Shown: piece after piece, positions 55,990 to 64,000 of the stretch
Layout: every line of letters starts with the position of its first letter
Position numbering within the stretch: the stretch's first letter is position 1
Source of the DNA: Dyella_A ginsengisoli
GTDB taxonomy: Bacteria; Pseudomonadota; Gammaproteobacteria; Xanthomonadales; Rhodanobacteraceae
Assembly: GCF_044904665.1 (NCBI RefSeq)
Contig: NZ_JADIKM010000002.1
Coordinates: 434,001-498,000 of the forward strand
Length of the DNA: 64,000 nt
Reading direction: 5' to 3'
The notes under the pieces: model-generated
The model's database searches: none
What the model was told of the DNA's origin: nothing
What the model saw: only the letters and a program-made list of their open reading frames with translations
Translations under genes and position numbers: made by a program

Positions 55990-56898
55990 ATGCAAACCGC
56001 ACTGCGCTACCTTCCGCTCGCCACGCTTCTGTACGCCGGCGTCGCCTGCGCCGACACGCCCCTGGATCTCTCGCATCCCGCCACGCCGAAGGCCCATGTG
56101 AGCATCAGCAACATCAAGGGCGAGGTCACCGTCACCGCATGGGACCGCAACGAGGTACACGTTGGCGGCAGCCTGGGCGATGGAGCCCGCCCGCTGGCGA
56201 TCAGCGGGTCGGACAGCGACCTGGAGATCAAAGTGCAGGCCCAGGGCAAGAGCGGCATGTTCAACTGGGGCAGCGACAATGCCATGGGCTCCACCATGCT
56301 CAACGTGCAGGTGCCGCGCGGCGCGTCGCTGGAAGTGCACGTGGTCAGCGCGCCGCTGAGCATCGACGGCACCGACGGCGGCGCGATCGAGGTCAACTCG
56401 GTCAGCGGCAAGATACGCATCCACGCCCGCACGCCCTCGCTGCAGGTGGACAGCGTGAGCGGAGGCATCGAACAGTCCGGACGAGCCGACCGTGCGGAAC
56501 TGCAGACCGTCAGCGGCGACATCCTCGCTCCCGCGCTGGGCGATCAGGCCAAGCTCGAAACGGTGTCCGGCCAGGTGCAGGCCAACGGCGGACCGTGGCG
56601 CACTTTCACGCTGAGCACGGTGTCCGGCGACGTGGACGTCGCCGGCGGCCTCGTTTCCAACGGTCGCATGGACATCAACAGCATGAGCGGCGACGTGCAG
56701 CTGACGTTGCCCGCCGATGTATCGGCCGCCATCCACGCCAGCAGCTTCAGCGGCGACCTGCGCAGCGCCTTCGGCAAGGCCGAGCGCAAGGAACACGGTC
56801 CGGGCAGCGAGCTCAGCGTGCAGCAGGGCAGCGGCAGCGCCCGCGTCGGCATCGAGAGCTTCAGCGGCGACGTGCGGATCCGCCGCCAGGGCGACTGA
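55990..56898 (+). CDS. DUF4097 family secreted beta-helix protein
   Basis: 302 residues with signal peptide (ALRYLPLATLLYAGVACA). The body is a right-handed repeat of short units with a V/F-S-G-x-V/I pattern (NSVSGKIRIHA, DSVSGGIEQSG, QTVSGDILAP, ETVSGQVQANG, STVSGDVDVAG, NSMSGDVQLTL, SSFSGDLRSAF, ESFSGDVRIRR), the DUF4097/DUF4098 putative adhesin-like fold. Third gene after sigma and anti-sigma, the usual context of this family. GGAG before the ATG at 55990 decides the start; 55978 is also in frame. Confidence 0.86.
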   Translation: MQTALRYLPLATLLYAGVACADTPLDLSHPATPKAHVSISNIKGEVTVTAWDRNEVHVGGSLGDGARPLAISGSDSDLEIKVQAQGKSGMFNWGSDNAMGSTMLNVQVPRGASLEVHVVSAPLSIDGTDGGAIEVNSVSGKIRIHARTPSLQVDSVSGGIEQSGRADRAELQTVSGDILAPALGDQAKLETVSGQVQANGGPWRTFTLSTVSGDVDVAGGLVSNGRMDINSMSGDVQLTLPADVSAAIHASSFSGDLRSAFGKAERKEHGPGSELSVQQGSGSARVGIESFSGDVRIRRQGD

Positions 56899-56918
56899 GT
56901 CCGACCCTGCCACAAACG

Positions 56919-56951
56919 AAAACGCCGTCGCGATGGCGACGGCGTTTTTTT
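56919..56951 (+). terminator. Rho-independent terminator of the sigma operon
   Basis: 13-bp stem AAAACGCCGTCGC / GCGACGGCGTTTT, loop GATG, with T residues to 56951. The A-rich left side makes it usable in both directions, for the convergent gene at 56987 too. Confidence 0.93.
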
Positions 56952-56986
56952 GTTGGGTCGCATGCTTTGCGCCGCGACGCGGGAAA

Positions 56987-57895
56987 TCAAAGATCCTGGT
57001 GGTACTGCACGTACGGCGTGCGCGACTGGTCCGGTTCCGGACCGGCAGGCGTATTGGCCGGTGTACCCGACGACCACAGGTTCTGCGCGCCAACGCTCAG
57101 CTGACCCTGCCACGGCAGCTTCCAGGTGACGCCGAAATCGATGCTGCTCCAGCGGCGATCCGGACTGTAGGCGCCGGGAAGGCCGGCCGACGGCTGCATC
57201 ACCCGCCCCACCAGGCTGCCGCTCAACGGACCGCGGTCCACGCCGAAGCTCAGCGCTTTCTGGTCGAGCATGTCCACGCCCAGCAGATTGCCCGGCAGCA
57301 GATGGATGCGCCCCACGCTGGCTCCGAGATCGATCCCGCTGCGGCTGTCCAGCGCCACTCGACCACGCGCGTTGAGCTGCGTGCTGCTGCCGAAGGCGGA
57401 CAGCCCGTTCACGCCCGGCAACGCGCCGGGGAGCACGCGCGGCAGTCGCGCCGCACCGTTGGCGGTATCCGCACCGACGCTGAGGCCGAGGCTGTAGCGC
57501 CCGGCGTTGTAGGTGGCTCCCACCTCGCTGCCGAGCACGCGATACGGGGCGTTGCTCCAGGAGTGCTCCACCACGCCCGCATGCGCCTGCAACGAAGGGC
57601 CGAGCTGGTACTGCACCTTGCTGGACAGCACGCTGCCCGCGTCGACCACGCTGAACGTGAGCGGGGCATCGGCCGACAAGCTGCCGGCGGGGCGCTCGTC
57701 CGCCCGCAGCATCAGCATGCGACCGTCGGCACCGCGCCAGAGCGGCACGGCGACGCCGGGTTGCACCTCGGCCATCTGGTCGGGCTTCTGCGCCAGCAAG
57801 CGCGCAGCCATGTCGTGCGAATCGCCCGTCCACGCCTGTGCCGCCGCGGAAAGCGGCAGAAGGGCGGTGATGGCAAGGGCGAGCAGACGGCGCAT
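56987..57895 (-). CDS. Secreted protein of unknown function, likely beta-rich outer-membrane protein
   Basis: 302 residues. Signal peptide MRRLLALAITALLPLSAAAQ. The rest alternates short polar/hydrophobic strands rich in Gly, Ser and Leu (GATYNAGRYSLGLSVGADT; RGRVALDSRSGIDLGASVGR; SIDFGVTWKLPWQGQLSVGA), which suggests an outer-membrane beta structure. I recognise no family. It ends QSRTPYVQYHQDL, without a typical terminal aromatic residue. There is no Shine-Dalgarno before the ATG; a -10 TACAAT (57940-57935) lies 40 bp upstream with a poor -35. It is convergent to the sigma operon. Confidence 0.75.
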   Translation of the reverse strand: MRRLLALAITALLPLSAAAQAWTGDSHDMAARLLAQKPDQMAEVQPGVAVPLWRGADGRMLMLRADERPAGSLSADAPLTFSVVDAGSVLSSKVQYQLGPSLQAHAGVVEHSWSNAPYRVLGSEVGATYNAGRYSLGLSVGADTANGAARLPRVLPGALPGVNGLSAFGSSTQLNARGRVALDSRSGIDLGASVGRIHLLPGNLLGVDMLDQKALSFGVDRGPLSGSLVGRVMQPSAGLPGAYSPDRRWSSIDFGVTWKLPWQGQLSVGAQNLWSSGTPANTPAGPEPDQSRTPYVQYHQDL

Positions 57896-58054
57896 GGCGG
57901 CGAGGAGGCGATCCGAAGGAGTGAACGTGGCGCAATTGTAGCCCGTTTTACGATTTACTAACAGCCCGCAAAGCCGCTCTGGCGCACAAAACCTGCGGGC
58001 GGCCGATCTGCTTGGACTCCCGCGCCCGGCGCCGGTTCCCGGGGCCGCGAACCG

Positions 58055-58083
58055 GCGACAAAGCGCTGCGGGCAAGCTATAAA
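58055..58083 (+). promoter_or_regulatory. Promoter of the GAF-GGDEF-EAL gene
   Basis: -35 GCGACA (58055-58060), 17-bp spacer, -10 TATAAA (58078-58083); transcription would start about 13 bp before the ATG, giving a very short leader without a ribosome site. Confidence 0.55.
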
Positions 58084-58102
58084 GGCCGCTCGTTGTTTCT
58101 TC

Positions 58103-61051
58103 ATGCCGGGTTCACCCACCTCGATGAGCTTTGCGTCCACCCAGAGCGCGTCCGGAGCCGATCGAAGCGGTAACCGGCCCATCGCGCTGCGCGGTGCCAT
58201 CGAGCAGCTGTTCGCCGCCGCGGACGCGGCGAGCATGATGGATATCTGCGAGCGCCTGCTGTCCAGCCTGGGCATCCCGGGGCGGCTGCGCTGGCGGCTG
58301 CACGGGGACGTCTGGACGCCCGATCCCGGCCTGCGCCAGCTCGACCTGGCCGACGATCCGCAGGGCTTGCGTACGCTCACGCTGGAGTGCCCGATCCCGC
58401 CGATGCCGGCCACGGTGGAGGCCGAGCTGGCGTGGCTGGGGCGGATCGTCAGCTCGCGCCTGCGCCAGCTCGCCGAGACGTCGCGGCTGTACGAGGCGAT
58501 CTCGCGCCTAGCGCTCGCCGAGCGTCTGCAGCGGGCGCTATACGCCATTGCCGAACAGGCCGGCGCCGACCACAACATGCCCGACATGATGCGCGCGCTG
58601 CACGGCATCGTCGGCAGTCTGATGTATGCCGAGAACTTCTACATCGTGCTCTACGACGAAGCCTCCGACAGCGTGCGCTTCCCCTACTACGTGGACACGA
58701 TGGACCCGGAGCCGCCCTCGCCCGACGAGAGCGTGCCGCTGAAGGAGATCGAGTACAGCCTGACCTGGAACCTGCTCAAGGCCGGCCAACCGATCATGGG
58801 CTCGATCGAGGAAGTCTCGCAGCTGCTGCAGGGACGGCTGGTGCCGATCGGCCCGAACTGCGAGCACTGGCTTGGGGTGCCGCTGCTGCGCGAAGGACGC
58901 GTGGTCGGCGGCATCGTAATGCAGAGCTATCGCGACGACACCCGCTACACCCAGAACGATCGCGAACTTCTGAGCTACGTCGCCCAGCACGTGCAGACCG
59001 CGCTCGAGCGGCGTGCCGCCCACGCCGAACTGGAGCGACGCGTCACCGACCGCACGGCAGCGCTGCGCGAGGCCAACCGCGTGCTGCGTCAGCAGGTGCT
59101 GCAGCGCCAGCGCGGCGAACGCCTCCAGGCAGCACTGTTCCGCATTGCCGAGATGGCCAGCGCGCCGGAGAGCCTCGAAGGTTTCTACGCCGCGGTGCAC
59201 CGCATCATCAGCGGCCTGATCTACGCCCGCAATTTCTACATCGCGCTGCTCGACGACGACGGCAAGCAGATCACCTTCCCCTACTCGGTGGACGAGGTGG
59301 ACAGCGTGCGTCCGCCGCGCAGCCATGGCCGTGGGGCCACCGAATATGTCCTGCGTCACGGCAAGCCGCTGCTGGCCGATCCGGCCGAGGTGGACCGGCT
59401 GGTGGCGCTGGGCGAGATCCACCAGTTCGGGGCGCGCTCGGTGTGCTGGCTGGGCGTGCCGCTGGTGTGGAACGAGCGGGTGATGGGCGTGCTGGCCGTG
59501 CAGAGCTACACGCCCGAGCACACCTATACCGCGCGCGACCAGGAGCTGCTCACTTTCGTCAGCTATCACATCGCCAACGCGCTGCAGCGCAAGCACACCA
59601 ACGAGTCTCTAAAGCAGGCCTATGCCAGCCTTGAACGCCGGGTGGACGAGCGCACCCGCGCGCTGGCGCTGGCCAACCGCGACCTGCGCGAGCAGATCGC
59701 CGAACGCGAGCGCGTGGAGCGCCGGCTCAAGTACGAAACCCTGCACGACTCGCTCACCGGCCTGCCCAATCGCACGCTGCTGCTGCAGCGCCTCGACCAT
59801 GCGCTGAACCAGTACAAGGCGGACCCGCAGCGGCTGTTCGCAGTGCTGTTCATCGACCTTGACCGCTTCAAGGTGATCAATGACTCGGTCGGTCATCTGG
59901 TCGGCGACGATCTGCTGTTCCAGGTCGGTGGGCGCATCCGCGCGTGCCTGAAGACGCGCGACCTGGTGGCGCGTCTGGGCGGCGACGAGTTCGCCGTGCT
60001 GCTCGACGGCATCAACGACGCGGACATGCCGCTGCAGATCGCCGAGCGCATCATTGCCGAGCTGCAGGTGCCGTTCCGGCTTGGCATCAAGGAGATCTTC
60101 ACCTCCGCCTCGATCGGCATCGCGCTGCCCTCCATGCACTACCAGCAGCCCGAAGAACTGCTGCGTGACGCCGACGCGGCGATGTATAGCGCCAAGGACG
60201 ACGGCCGCCATCGCGCCGCGCTGTTCGACGACCGGCTGCGCCACGAGGCGCTGTCCCTGCTGGAGATGGAGGGCGACCTGCGCCGCGCACTGTCGCGCAG
60301 CGAATTCGTGCCGTACTACCAGCCGGTGGTGGCGATCGAGGACGGCCGCATCGTCGGCTTCGAGGCGCTGCTGCGCTGGAACCATCCCGAGCGCGGCGTG
60401 CTGACGCCGGGCGATTTCCTGATCGTGGCCGAGGAAAGCGGCTGCTCGGAAAGCATCGACTGGCAGATCTTCGAGCAGGTCTTCGCACAGACCACCGCGC
60501 TGACCCGAGGCGAGGGCTTCATCAGCATCAACGTGTCCGGTCGCCACTTCCGCCTGCCCGACCTCGACGAACGCCTGCTGGCGGCGATGGAACGCCACGG
60601 CGTGGCGGCGCACGGCATCCGCATCGAGGTGACCGAGCGCGCCCTGCTGGAGAATCCGCCGCAGGTGAAGCGCATGCTGGAGAACCTGCGCCAGCGCGGC
60701 ATCCTGATCTCGCTGGACGACTTCGGCACCGGCTACTCCTCGCTCAGCTACCTGCACCAGTACCCGATCCAGACGCTGAAGATCGACCGCTCCTTCATCA
60801 CCGAGCTGCCGTCGGACCTGGCCGAACTGGACAACAACCAGGGGCTGGCGGTGGTGCGCGGCATCCAGGTGCTGGCCGACTCGCTGCGCATGCAGGTGAT
60901 CGCCGAAGGCATCGAAGAGGAATACCAGCGCCAGGCGCTGCTGCGCATCGGCACTCGCTACGCGCAGGGCTTCCTGTTCTCCACCGCGCGGCCGGCAGCC
61001 GAATGGCTGGGGCAGAACGCTCCCACCCACCTGCTGCCGGCGATCGGCTGA
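58103..61051 (+). CDS. Cytoplasmic GAF-GAF-GGDEF-EAL cyclic di-GMP enzyme
   Basis: 982 residues without a membrane helix. Two similar GAF domains (around 150-300 and 350-500; compare LMYAENFYIVLYDEASDSVR and LIYARNFYIALLDDDGKQIT), each followed by a coiled coil (LERRVTDRTAALREANRVLR; LERRVDERTRALALANRDLR). Then comes GGDEF with an intact motif at residue 626, where the inhibitory site reads KxxD instead of RxxD. The EAL domain has the main catalytic motifs present: FEALLRWNHP (residue 753 on), SINVSGRHF, EVTERALL, LDDFGTGYSSLSYL, LKIDRSF, VIAEGIE. It could both make and degrade cyclic di-GMP, switched by GAF ligands. Confidence 0.93.
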   Translation: MPGSPTSMSFASTQSASGADRSGNRPIALRGAIEQLFAAADAASMMDICERLLSSLGIPGRLRWRLHGDVWTPDPGLRQLDLADDPQGLRTLTLECPIPPMPATVEAELAWLGRIVSSRLRQLAETSRLYEAISRLALAERLQRALYAIAEQAGADHNMPDMMRALHGIVGSLMYAENFYIVLYDEASDSVRFPYYVDTMDPEPPSPDESVPLKEIEYSLTWNLLKAGQPIMGSIEEVSQLLQGRLVPIGPNCEHWLGVPLLREGRVVGGIVMQSYRDDTRYTQNDRELLSYVAQHVQTALERRAAHAELERRVTDRTAALREANRVLRQQVLQRQRGERLQAALFRIAEMASAPESLEGFYAAVHRIISGLIYARNFYIALLDDDGKQITFPYSVDEVDSVRPPRSHGRGATEYVLRHGKPLLADPAEVDRLVALGEIHQFGARSVCWLGVPLVWNERVMGVLAVQSYTPEHTYTARDQELLTFVSYHIANALQRKHTNESLKQAYASLERRVDERTRALALANRDLREQIAERERVERRLKYETLHDSLTGLPNRTLLLQRLDHALNQYKADPQRLFAVLFIDLDRFKVINDSVGHLVGDDLLFQVGGRIRACLKTRDLVARLGGDEFAVLLDGINDADMPLQIAERIIAELQVPFRLGIKEIFTSASIGIALPSMHYQQPEELLRDADAAMYSAKDDGRHRAALFDDRLRHEALSLLEMEGDLRRALSRSEFVPYYQPVVAIEDGRIVGFEALLRWNHPERGVLTPGDFLIVAEESGCSESIDWQIFEQVFAQTTALTRGEGFISINVSGRHFRLPDLDERLLAAMERHGVAAHGIRIEVTERALLENPPQVKRMLENLRQRGILISLDDFGTGYSSLSYLHQYPIQTLKIDRSFITELPSDLAELDNNQGLAVVRGIQVLADSLRMQVIAEGIEEEYQRQALLRIGTRYAQGFLFSTARPAAEWLGQNAPTHLLPAIG

Positions 61052-61086
61052 GCGGCGGGCGACGCGGGCCGCGCCGGGCCGAGCGG

Positions 61087-61986
61087 TTACTGCGCCGTGG
61101 TGGGCGCGTCGGGGCTGCCGGTGTCGCGCAGCAGGTGCTCGGCATCGATCGGATCGAAGGTGTAGCGCTGCGCGCAGAACTCGCAGATTACCTCGATCTC
61201 GCCGTCACGGGCGGCCAGCGCGGCCTCCACTTCCTCGCGCCCCAGCGCGCGCAGCATCGTCGACACGCGCTCGCGCGTGCAGCTGCAGCCGAACGCCAGC
61301 GGGCGGGGCTCGAACAGCCGCACCTCTTCCTCGTGGTACAGCCGGAACAGCAGTTGCTCCGGTGCGGTGGCCAGCATTTCCGCCGCGCCGAGCGTGGCGG
61401 TGAGATGCTCGATGCGCGTCCACGCATCGTCGTCCTTCACCGCATCGTGGCCGCCTTCGCCGGGCAGCTGCTGCAGCATGAGGCCGACCACGTGCTCGCC
61501 GTCGGCCGCCAGCAGGATGCGCGCCGGCAACTGCTCGGACTGCGCGAAATAGTTTTCCAGCGACGGCGCCAGCTCCGCATGCTGCAGGTCGACCAGGCCC
61601 TGGTAGCGTTGGCCGCGTTCGGCCTGGCCGATGGTGATGGCCATCACCGCGCCGGGCAGCTCGGACAGCGCCAGCGGCGCGGGCAGCGGATCGCTCCAGC
61701 GCGCCAGCCCGCGCAGGCGGCCGCGGTCGGTGCATTCGGTGAACAGCAGGCGCAGCGCGCCGGCGCTCTTGAGTTCGATCGACAGCGCCCCGTCGAGCTT
61801 GATGTTGCCGGTCAGCAGTGCGCTGGCCGCCAGCGACTGGCCGAGCAGGTCACGCAGCGGCGGCGGGTAGTCGGCGCGACCGGCCACCTCGCGCCACGCC
61901 GCGCCCAGGCGCACCAGTACGCCGCGCACGCCGGCGCGTTCGAGCAGGAAGCGATGCAACACATCTTCGACCAGGGTGGTTTCCAC
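61087..61986 (-). CDS. hslO: Redox-regulated chaperone Hsp33
   Basis: Cytoplasmic holdase activated by oxidation with zinc release. It is 299 residues. The C-terminal zinc site CxC...CxxC is present as FGCSCTRERVS and VICEFCAQRYTFD. The core shows LTGNIKLDGALSIELKSAGA and MLQQLPGEGGHD. I choose the GTG at 61986 because GAGG stands six bases upstream; a TTG at 61992 is an alternative. It diverges from mtgA and is convergent to the GGDEF-EAL gene. Confidence 0.94.
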   Translation of the reverse strand: METTLVEDVLHRFLLERAGVRGVLVRLGAAWREVAGRADYPPPLRDLLGQSLAASALLTGNIKLDGALSIELKSAGALRLLFTECTDRGRLRGLARWSDPLPAPLALSELPGAVMAITIGQAERGQRYQGLVDLQHAELAPSLENYFAQSEQLPARILLAADGEHVVGLMLQQLPGEGGHDAVKDDDAWTRIEHLTATLGAAEMLATAPEQLLFRLYHEEEVRLFEPRPLAFGCSCTRERVSTMLRALGREEVEAALAARDGEIEVICEFCAQRYTFDPIDAEHLLRDTGSPDAPTTAQ

Positions 61987-62096
61987 GGACAACCTCGCGA
62001 TCAGGGCAGCCCCGCGATGTGGGGGCGACGAGCACGCCGCACAACGGTGGCGCCGCGCATCCCTATACTTGAGATTCTGCCGCCCGCCGTCTGGCC

Positions 62097-62837
62097 ATGC
62101 ACCTACGCCCCCAACTCGCCCGCCGCCTGCTGCGCTGGACCGGCCTGCTCGCCCTGAGCTGGATCGCACTGAGCTGGCTGTTCGTGCTGGTGCTGCGCTT
62201 CGTGCCGCCGTGGACTTCGGCGGTGATGATGGAGCGCCAGCTTGGCGCCTGGGTGCACGGCGAGAAGGACTTCGAGCTGCGGCATCGCTGGGTGCCGTGG
62301 TCGCAGGTGTCGCCGTGGGTGCCGCTGGCCATGGTGGCCGGCGAAGACCAGAAATTCCCGTTCCACCACGGCTTTGACTTCGACCAGATCCAGGACGCGC
62401 TCGATGCCGCCGACGAGGGCAAGCGCCTGCGTGGCGCCAGCACGATCAGCCAGCAGACGGCGAAGAACCTGTTCCTGTGGAACGGGCGCAGCTTCGTGCG
62501 CAAGGGGCTGGAAGCGTATTTCACCGTGCTGCTGGAAATCACCTGGCCGAAGCGGCGCATCCTCGAGGTGTACATGAACATCGCCGAGCTCGGCGACGGC
62601 ATCTACGGCGTGGGCGCGGCCAGCGATGCCTACTTCCACGTGGCACCGGCCCGCCTCGGCCCCGCGCAGGCGGCGCGACTGGCCGCCGTGCTGCCCAGCC
62701 CGCGGCGGCTGCACGCCGACCGGCCCAGCGCCTACGTGATGCGCCGCGCCGACTGGATCCAGCGCCAGATGGCGCGGCTCGGCGGGCCGCCCTACCTCGA
62801 CAGCGACACCCCGCCGGCCAACACCGGACGTCGCTGA
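62097..62837 (+). CDS. mtgA: Monofunctional biosynthetic peptidoglycan transglycosylase
   Basis: GT51 enzyme that polymerises lipid II into glycan strands at the inner membrane. It is 246 residues with one membrane helix (about 14-34, TGLLALSWIALSWLFVLVLR) and catalytic Glu83 in AMVAGEDQKFPFHHGFDF. Conserved motifs follow: RGASTISQQTAKNLFLW, RKGLEAYFTVLLEITWPKRR and EVYMNIAELGDGIYGVGAAS. The length is normal for MtgA. Confidence 0.96.
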   Translation: MHLRPQLARRLLRWTGLLALSWIALSWLFVLVLRFVPPWTSAVMMERQLGAWVHGEKDFELRHRWVPWSQVSPWVPLAMVAGEDQKFPFHHGFDFDQIQDALDAADEGKRLRGASTISQQTAKNLFLWNGRSFVRKGLEAYFTVLLEITWPKRRILEVYMNIAELGDGIYGVGAASDAYFHVAPARLGPAQAARLAAVLPSPRRLHADRPSAYVMRRADWIQRQMARLGGPPYLDSDTPPANTGRR

Positions 62838-62904
62838 AAGCGCACCGTCAGCCACGCCCGGCATCCTCTGCAGCAGCTCCCCGTCCACTGTGCGATCACA
62901 CGCC

Positions 62905-63834
62905 ATGCCCCAGCTGACCATCGTCGTTCCCGCCTACAACGAGTCGCGCGTACTCGATGCCTTCCATGCTCGGCTGATGGCCGTGGTCGATGGCCTGACC
63001 GTGGACACCCACGTGCTGTACGTGGACGACGGCAGCCAGGACGACACCTGGGCACGGATCAGCGGTTACTGCAGCGACGCGCGCGTGGGCGGCCTGCGGC
63101 TGTCGCGCAACTTCGGCAAGGAGGCGGCGCTCACCGCGGGGCTCGACGCGGTCAGCAAGGGCGCGGCCGTGGTGATCGACGCCGACCTGCAGGATCCACC
63201 CGAGCTGATCCCCGCGCTGATCGAGCCGTGGCAGGCCGGCTACGACGTGGTCTACGCCACACGCAGCGCACGCGCCGGCGAAAGCGCGCTCAAGCGCCTC
63301 ACCGCGGCCGCGTTCTACCGCGTGATGGAGCGGCTGTCCGACACGCCGCTGCCGCGCGACACCGGCGACTTCCGCCTACTCTCGCGCCGCGCACTCGACG
63401 CCCTCGGCCAGCTGCGCGAGCGCCAGCGCTTCATGAAGGGACTGTTCGCCTGGATCGGCTACCGGCAGACCTCGATCAGCTACCAGCGCGACCCGCGCCT
63501 CGCCGGCGACACCAAATGGAACTACTGGCGACTGACCCAGCTGGCGATCGAGGGCATCACCTCGTTCTCCAACGCGCCGCTGCGGCTGGCCACGTGGGTG
63601 GGCCTGGGCGCGGCGATGTTCGCGTTCGCGTACGGCCTGTGGGTGTTGGCCAAGGCGCTGCTGTGGGGCGACCCGGTGCGCGGCTATCCCACGCTGATGG
63701 TGGTGATCCTGTTCCTCGGCGGCGTGCAGCTGCTGGCGCTGGGCGTGATCGGCGAGTACCTGGGACGCAACTACGCCGAGAGCAAGCAGCGACCGCTGTA
63801 CTTCATCGCCGAGCGCCATCGCGGCGATTCCTGA
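62905..63834 (+). CDS. Family 2 glycosyltransferase with two C-terminal membrane helices (GtrB/DPM1-like)
   Basis: 309 residues. GT-A core: LTIVVPAYNESRVLDAFHAR, VLYVDDGSQDDTW, RLSRNFGKEAALTAGLDAVS, VVIDADLQDPPELIPALIEP (DxD-like metal site Asp-Ala-Asp). Two helices, ATWVGLGAAMFAFAYGLWVL and LMVVILFLGGVQLLALGVIG, lie near the end, before GEYLGRNYAESKQRPLYFI. This group transfers a sugar from a nucleotide donor to polyprenyl phosphate, often for O-antigen or lipid A decoration. It is 67 bp after mtgA. Confidence 0.9.
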   Translation: MPQLTIVVPAYNESRVLDAFHARLMAVVDGLTVDTHVLYVDDGSQDDTWARISGYCSDARVGGLRLSRNFGKEAALTAGLDAVSKGAAVVIDADLQDPPELIPALIEPWQAGYDVVYATRSARAGESALKRLTAAAFYRVMERLSDTPLPRDTGDFRLLSRRALDALGQLRERQRFMKGLFAWIGYRQTSISYQRDPRLAGDTKWNYWRLTQLAIEGITSFSNAPLRLATWVGLGAAMFAFAYGLWVLAKALLWGDPVRGYPTLMVVILFLGGVQLLALGVIGEYLGRNYAESKQRPLYFIAERHRGDS

Positions 63835-63919
63835 GCCGCGACCGATTCACGGCGCGAAAACACTCCCTGGCGAGCCGCGGCGCTAGACTCGCGCGAAGTC
63901 CACGTGCCGGAGGCCGCTC

Positions 63920-64000
63920 ATGAATCAGGTCAAGCATCTGCTGGAGATCAAGGGCAGGACGGTGCACGCGGTGGCGCCCGACGCCGCCGTGCTGGACGCC
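63920..64000 (+). CDS. CBS-domain protein (N-terminus only; runs off the window)
   Basis: 27 residues are visible, MNQVKHLLEIKGRTVHAVAP and on to AAVLDA, the typical start of a small CBS-pair protein in which the first CBS motif begins with a V-H-A-V-x-P-D-A-x-V-x-D-A pattern. The ribosome site GGAGG stands ahead of the ATG. Everything beyond is outside the window, so the family call is provisional. Confidence 0.7.
   Translation, partial: MNQVKHLLEIKGRTVHAVAPDAAVLDA

Overview
The window is a GC-rich chromosomal segment (about two-thirds G+C by eye) with dense short-gapped genes on both strands. Gene content and order point to Xanthomonadales, most likely Rhodanobacteraceae (Rhodanobacter/Dyella type). 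The signs are a metX-metB-hom methionine operon behind a SAM-I riboswitch, a pepA-holC pair, a Xanthomonas/Caulobacter-type TonB receptor, giant periplasmic beta-propeller hybrid kinases, a GTP-type PEP carboxykinase and several YceI proteins. The family assignment is an inference from content. I saw no tRNA, rRNA, CRISPR array, transposase or prophage.

Layout. 1-3.3 kb: lptF (cut by the window edge) divergent from pepA-holC. 3.4-10.6 kb: two tandem paralogous hybrid sensor kinases with periplasmic propellers. 10.9-14.4 kb: YceI-cytochrome b561-YceI, a glutaredoxin-like protein and sdaA. 14.7-19.5 kb: the wreck of an ECF41-type sigma gene beside its usual partner types (a CMD/AhpD-like protein and a cupin, then an NmrA-type epimerase, GST and OsmC), with a LysR regulator between them. 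19.7-23.6 kb: amino acid permease, a third YceI, and an MFS drug pump. 23.6-28.3 kb: hom, metB and metX on the minus strand, controlled by a SAM-I riboswitch with a visible ribosome-site sequestering stem and by two perfect tandem AGACGTCT boxes beside the promoter; a cysteine-synthase-like gene diverges from this region. 28.7-31.8 kb: 2OG-Fe dioxygenase, DUF1304, desaturase and M24 protein. 32.2-37.5 kb: a free-standing EF-G gene and a TonB receptor. 37.6-42.1 kb: M20 peptidase, a low-GC islet carrying an orphan caspase/CHAT-like gene followed by a block of palindromic repeats, then prfC. 42.3-48.4 kb: hybrid kinase with three receiver domains, CheR, CheB and a receiver-GGDEF protein in one operon. 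48.4-54.9 kb: thioesterase-fold protein, FadE, hydrolase, TetR regulator and pckG. 55-58 kb: ECF sigma, probable anti-sigma, DUF4097 protein and an unknown envelope protein. 58-64 kb: GAF-GAF-GGDEF-EAL protein, Hsp33, MtgA, a glycosyltransferase and the start of a CBS protein.

How it fits together. Most of the window is core metabolism and envelope upkeep mixed with signalling. Two proteins carry GGDEF domains, and three very large kinases feed one or more receiver domains each. Fatty-acid genes (fadE, thioesterase-fold, TetR) sit beside gluconeogenic pckG. The best candidate for something undescribed is the 39.1-40.4 kb islet: a single caspase-like protein (His76/Cys117) of foreign base composition with no partner gene. 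The best regulatory curiosity is the methionine promoter, which seems to carry two independent SAM-sensing layers, a MetJ-like DNA operator and a riboswitch.
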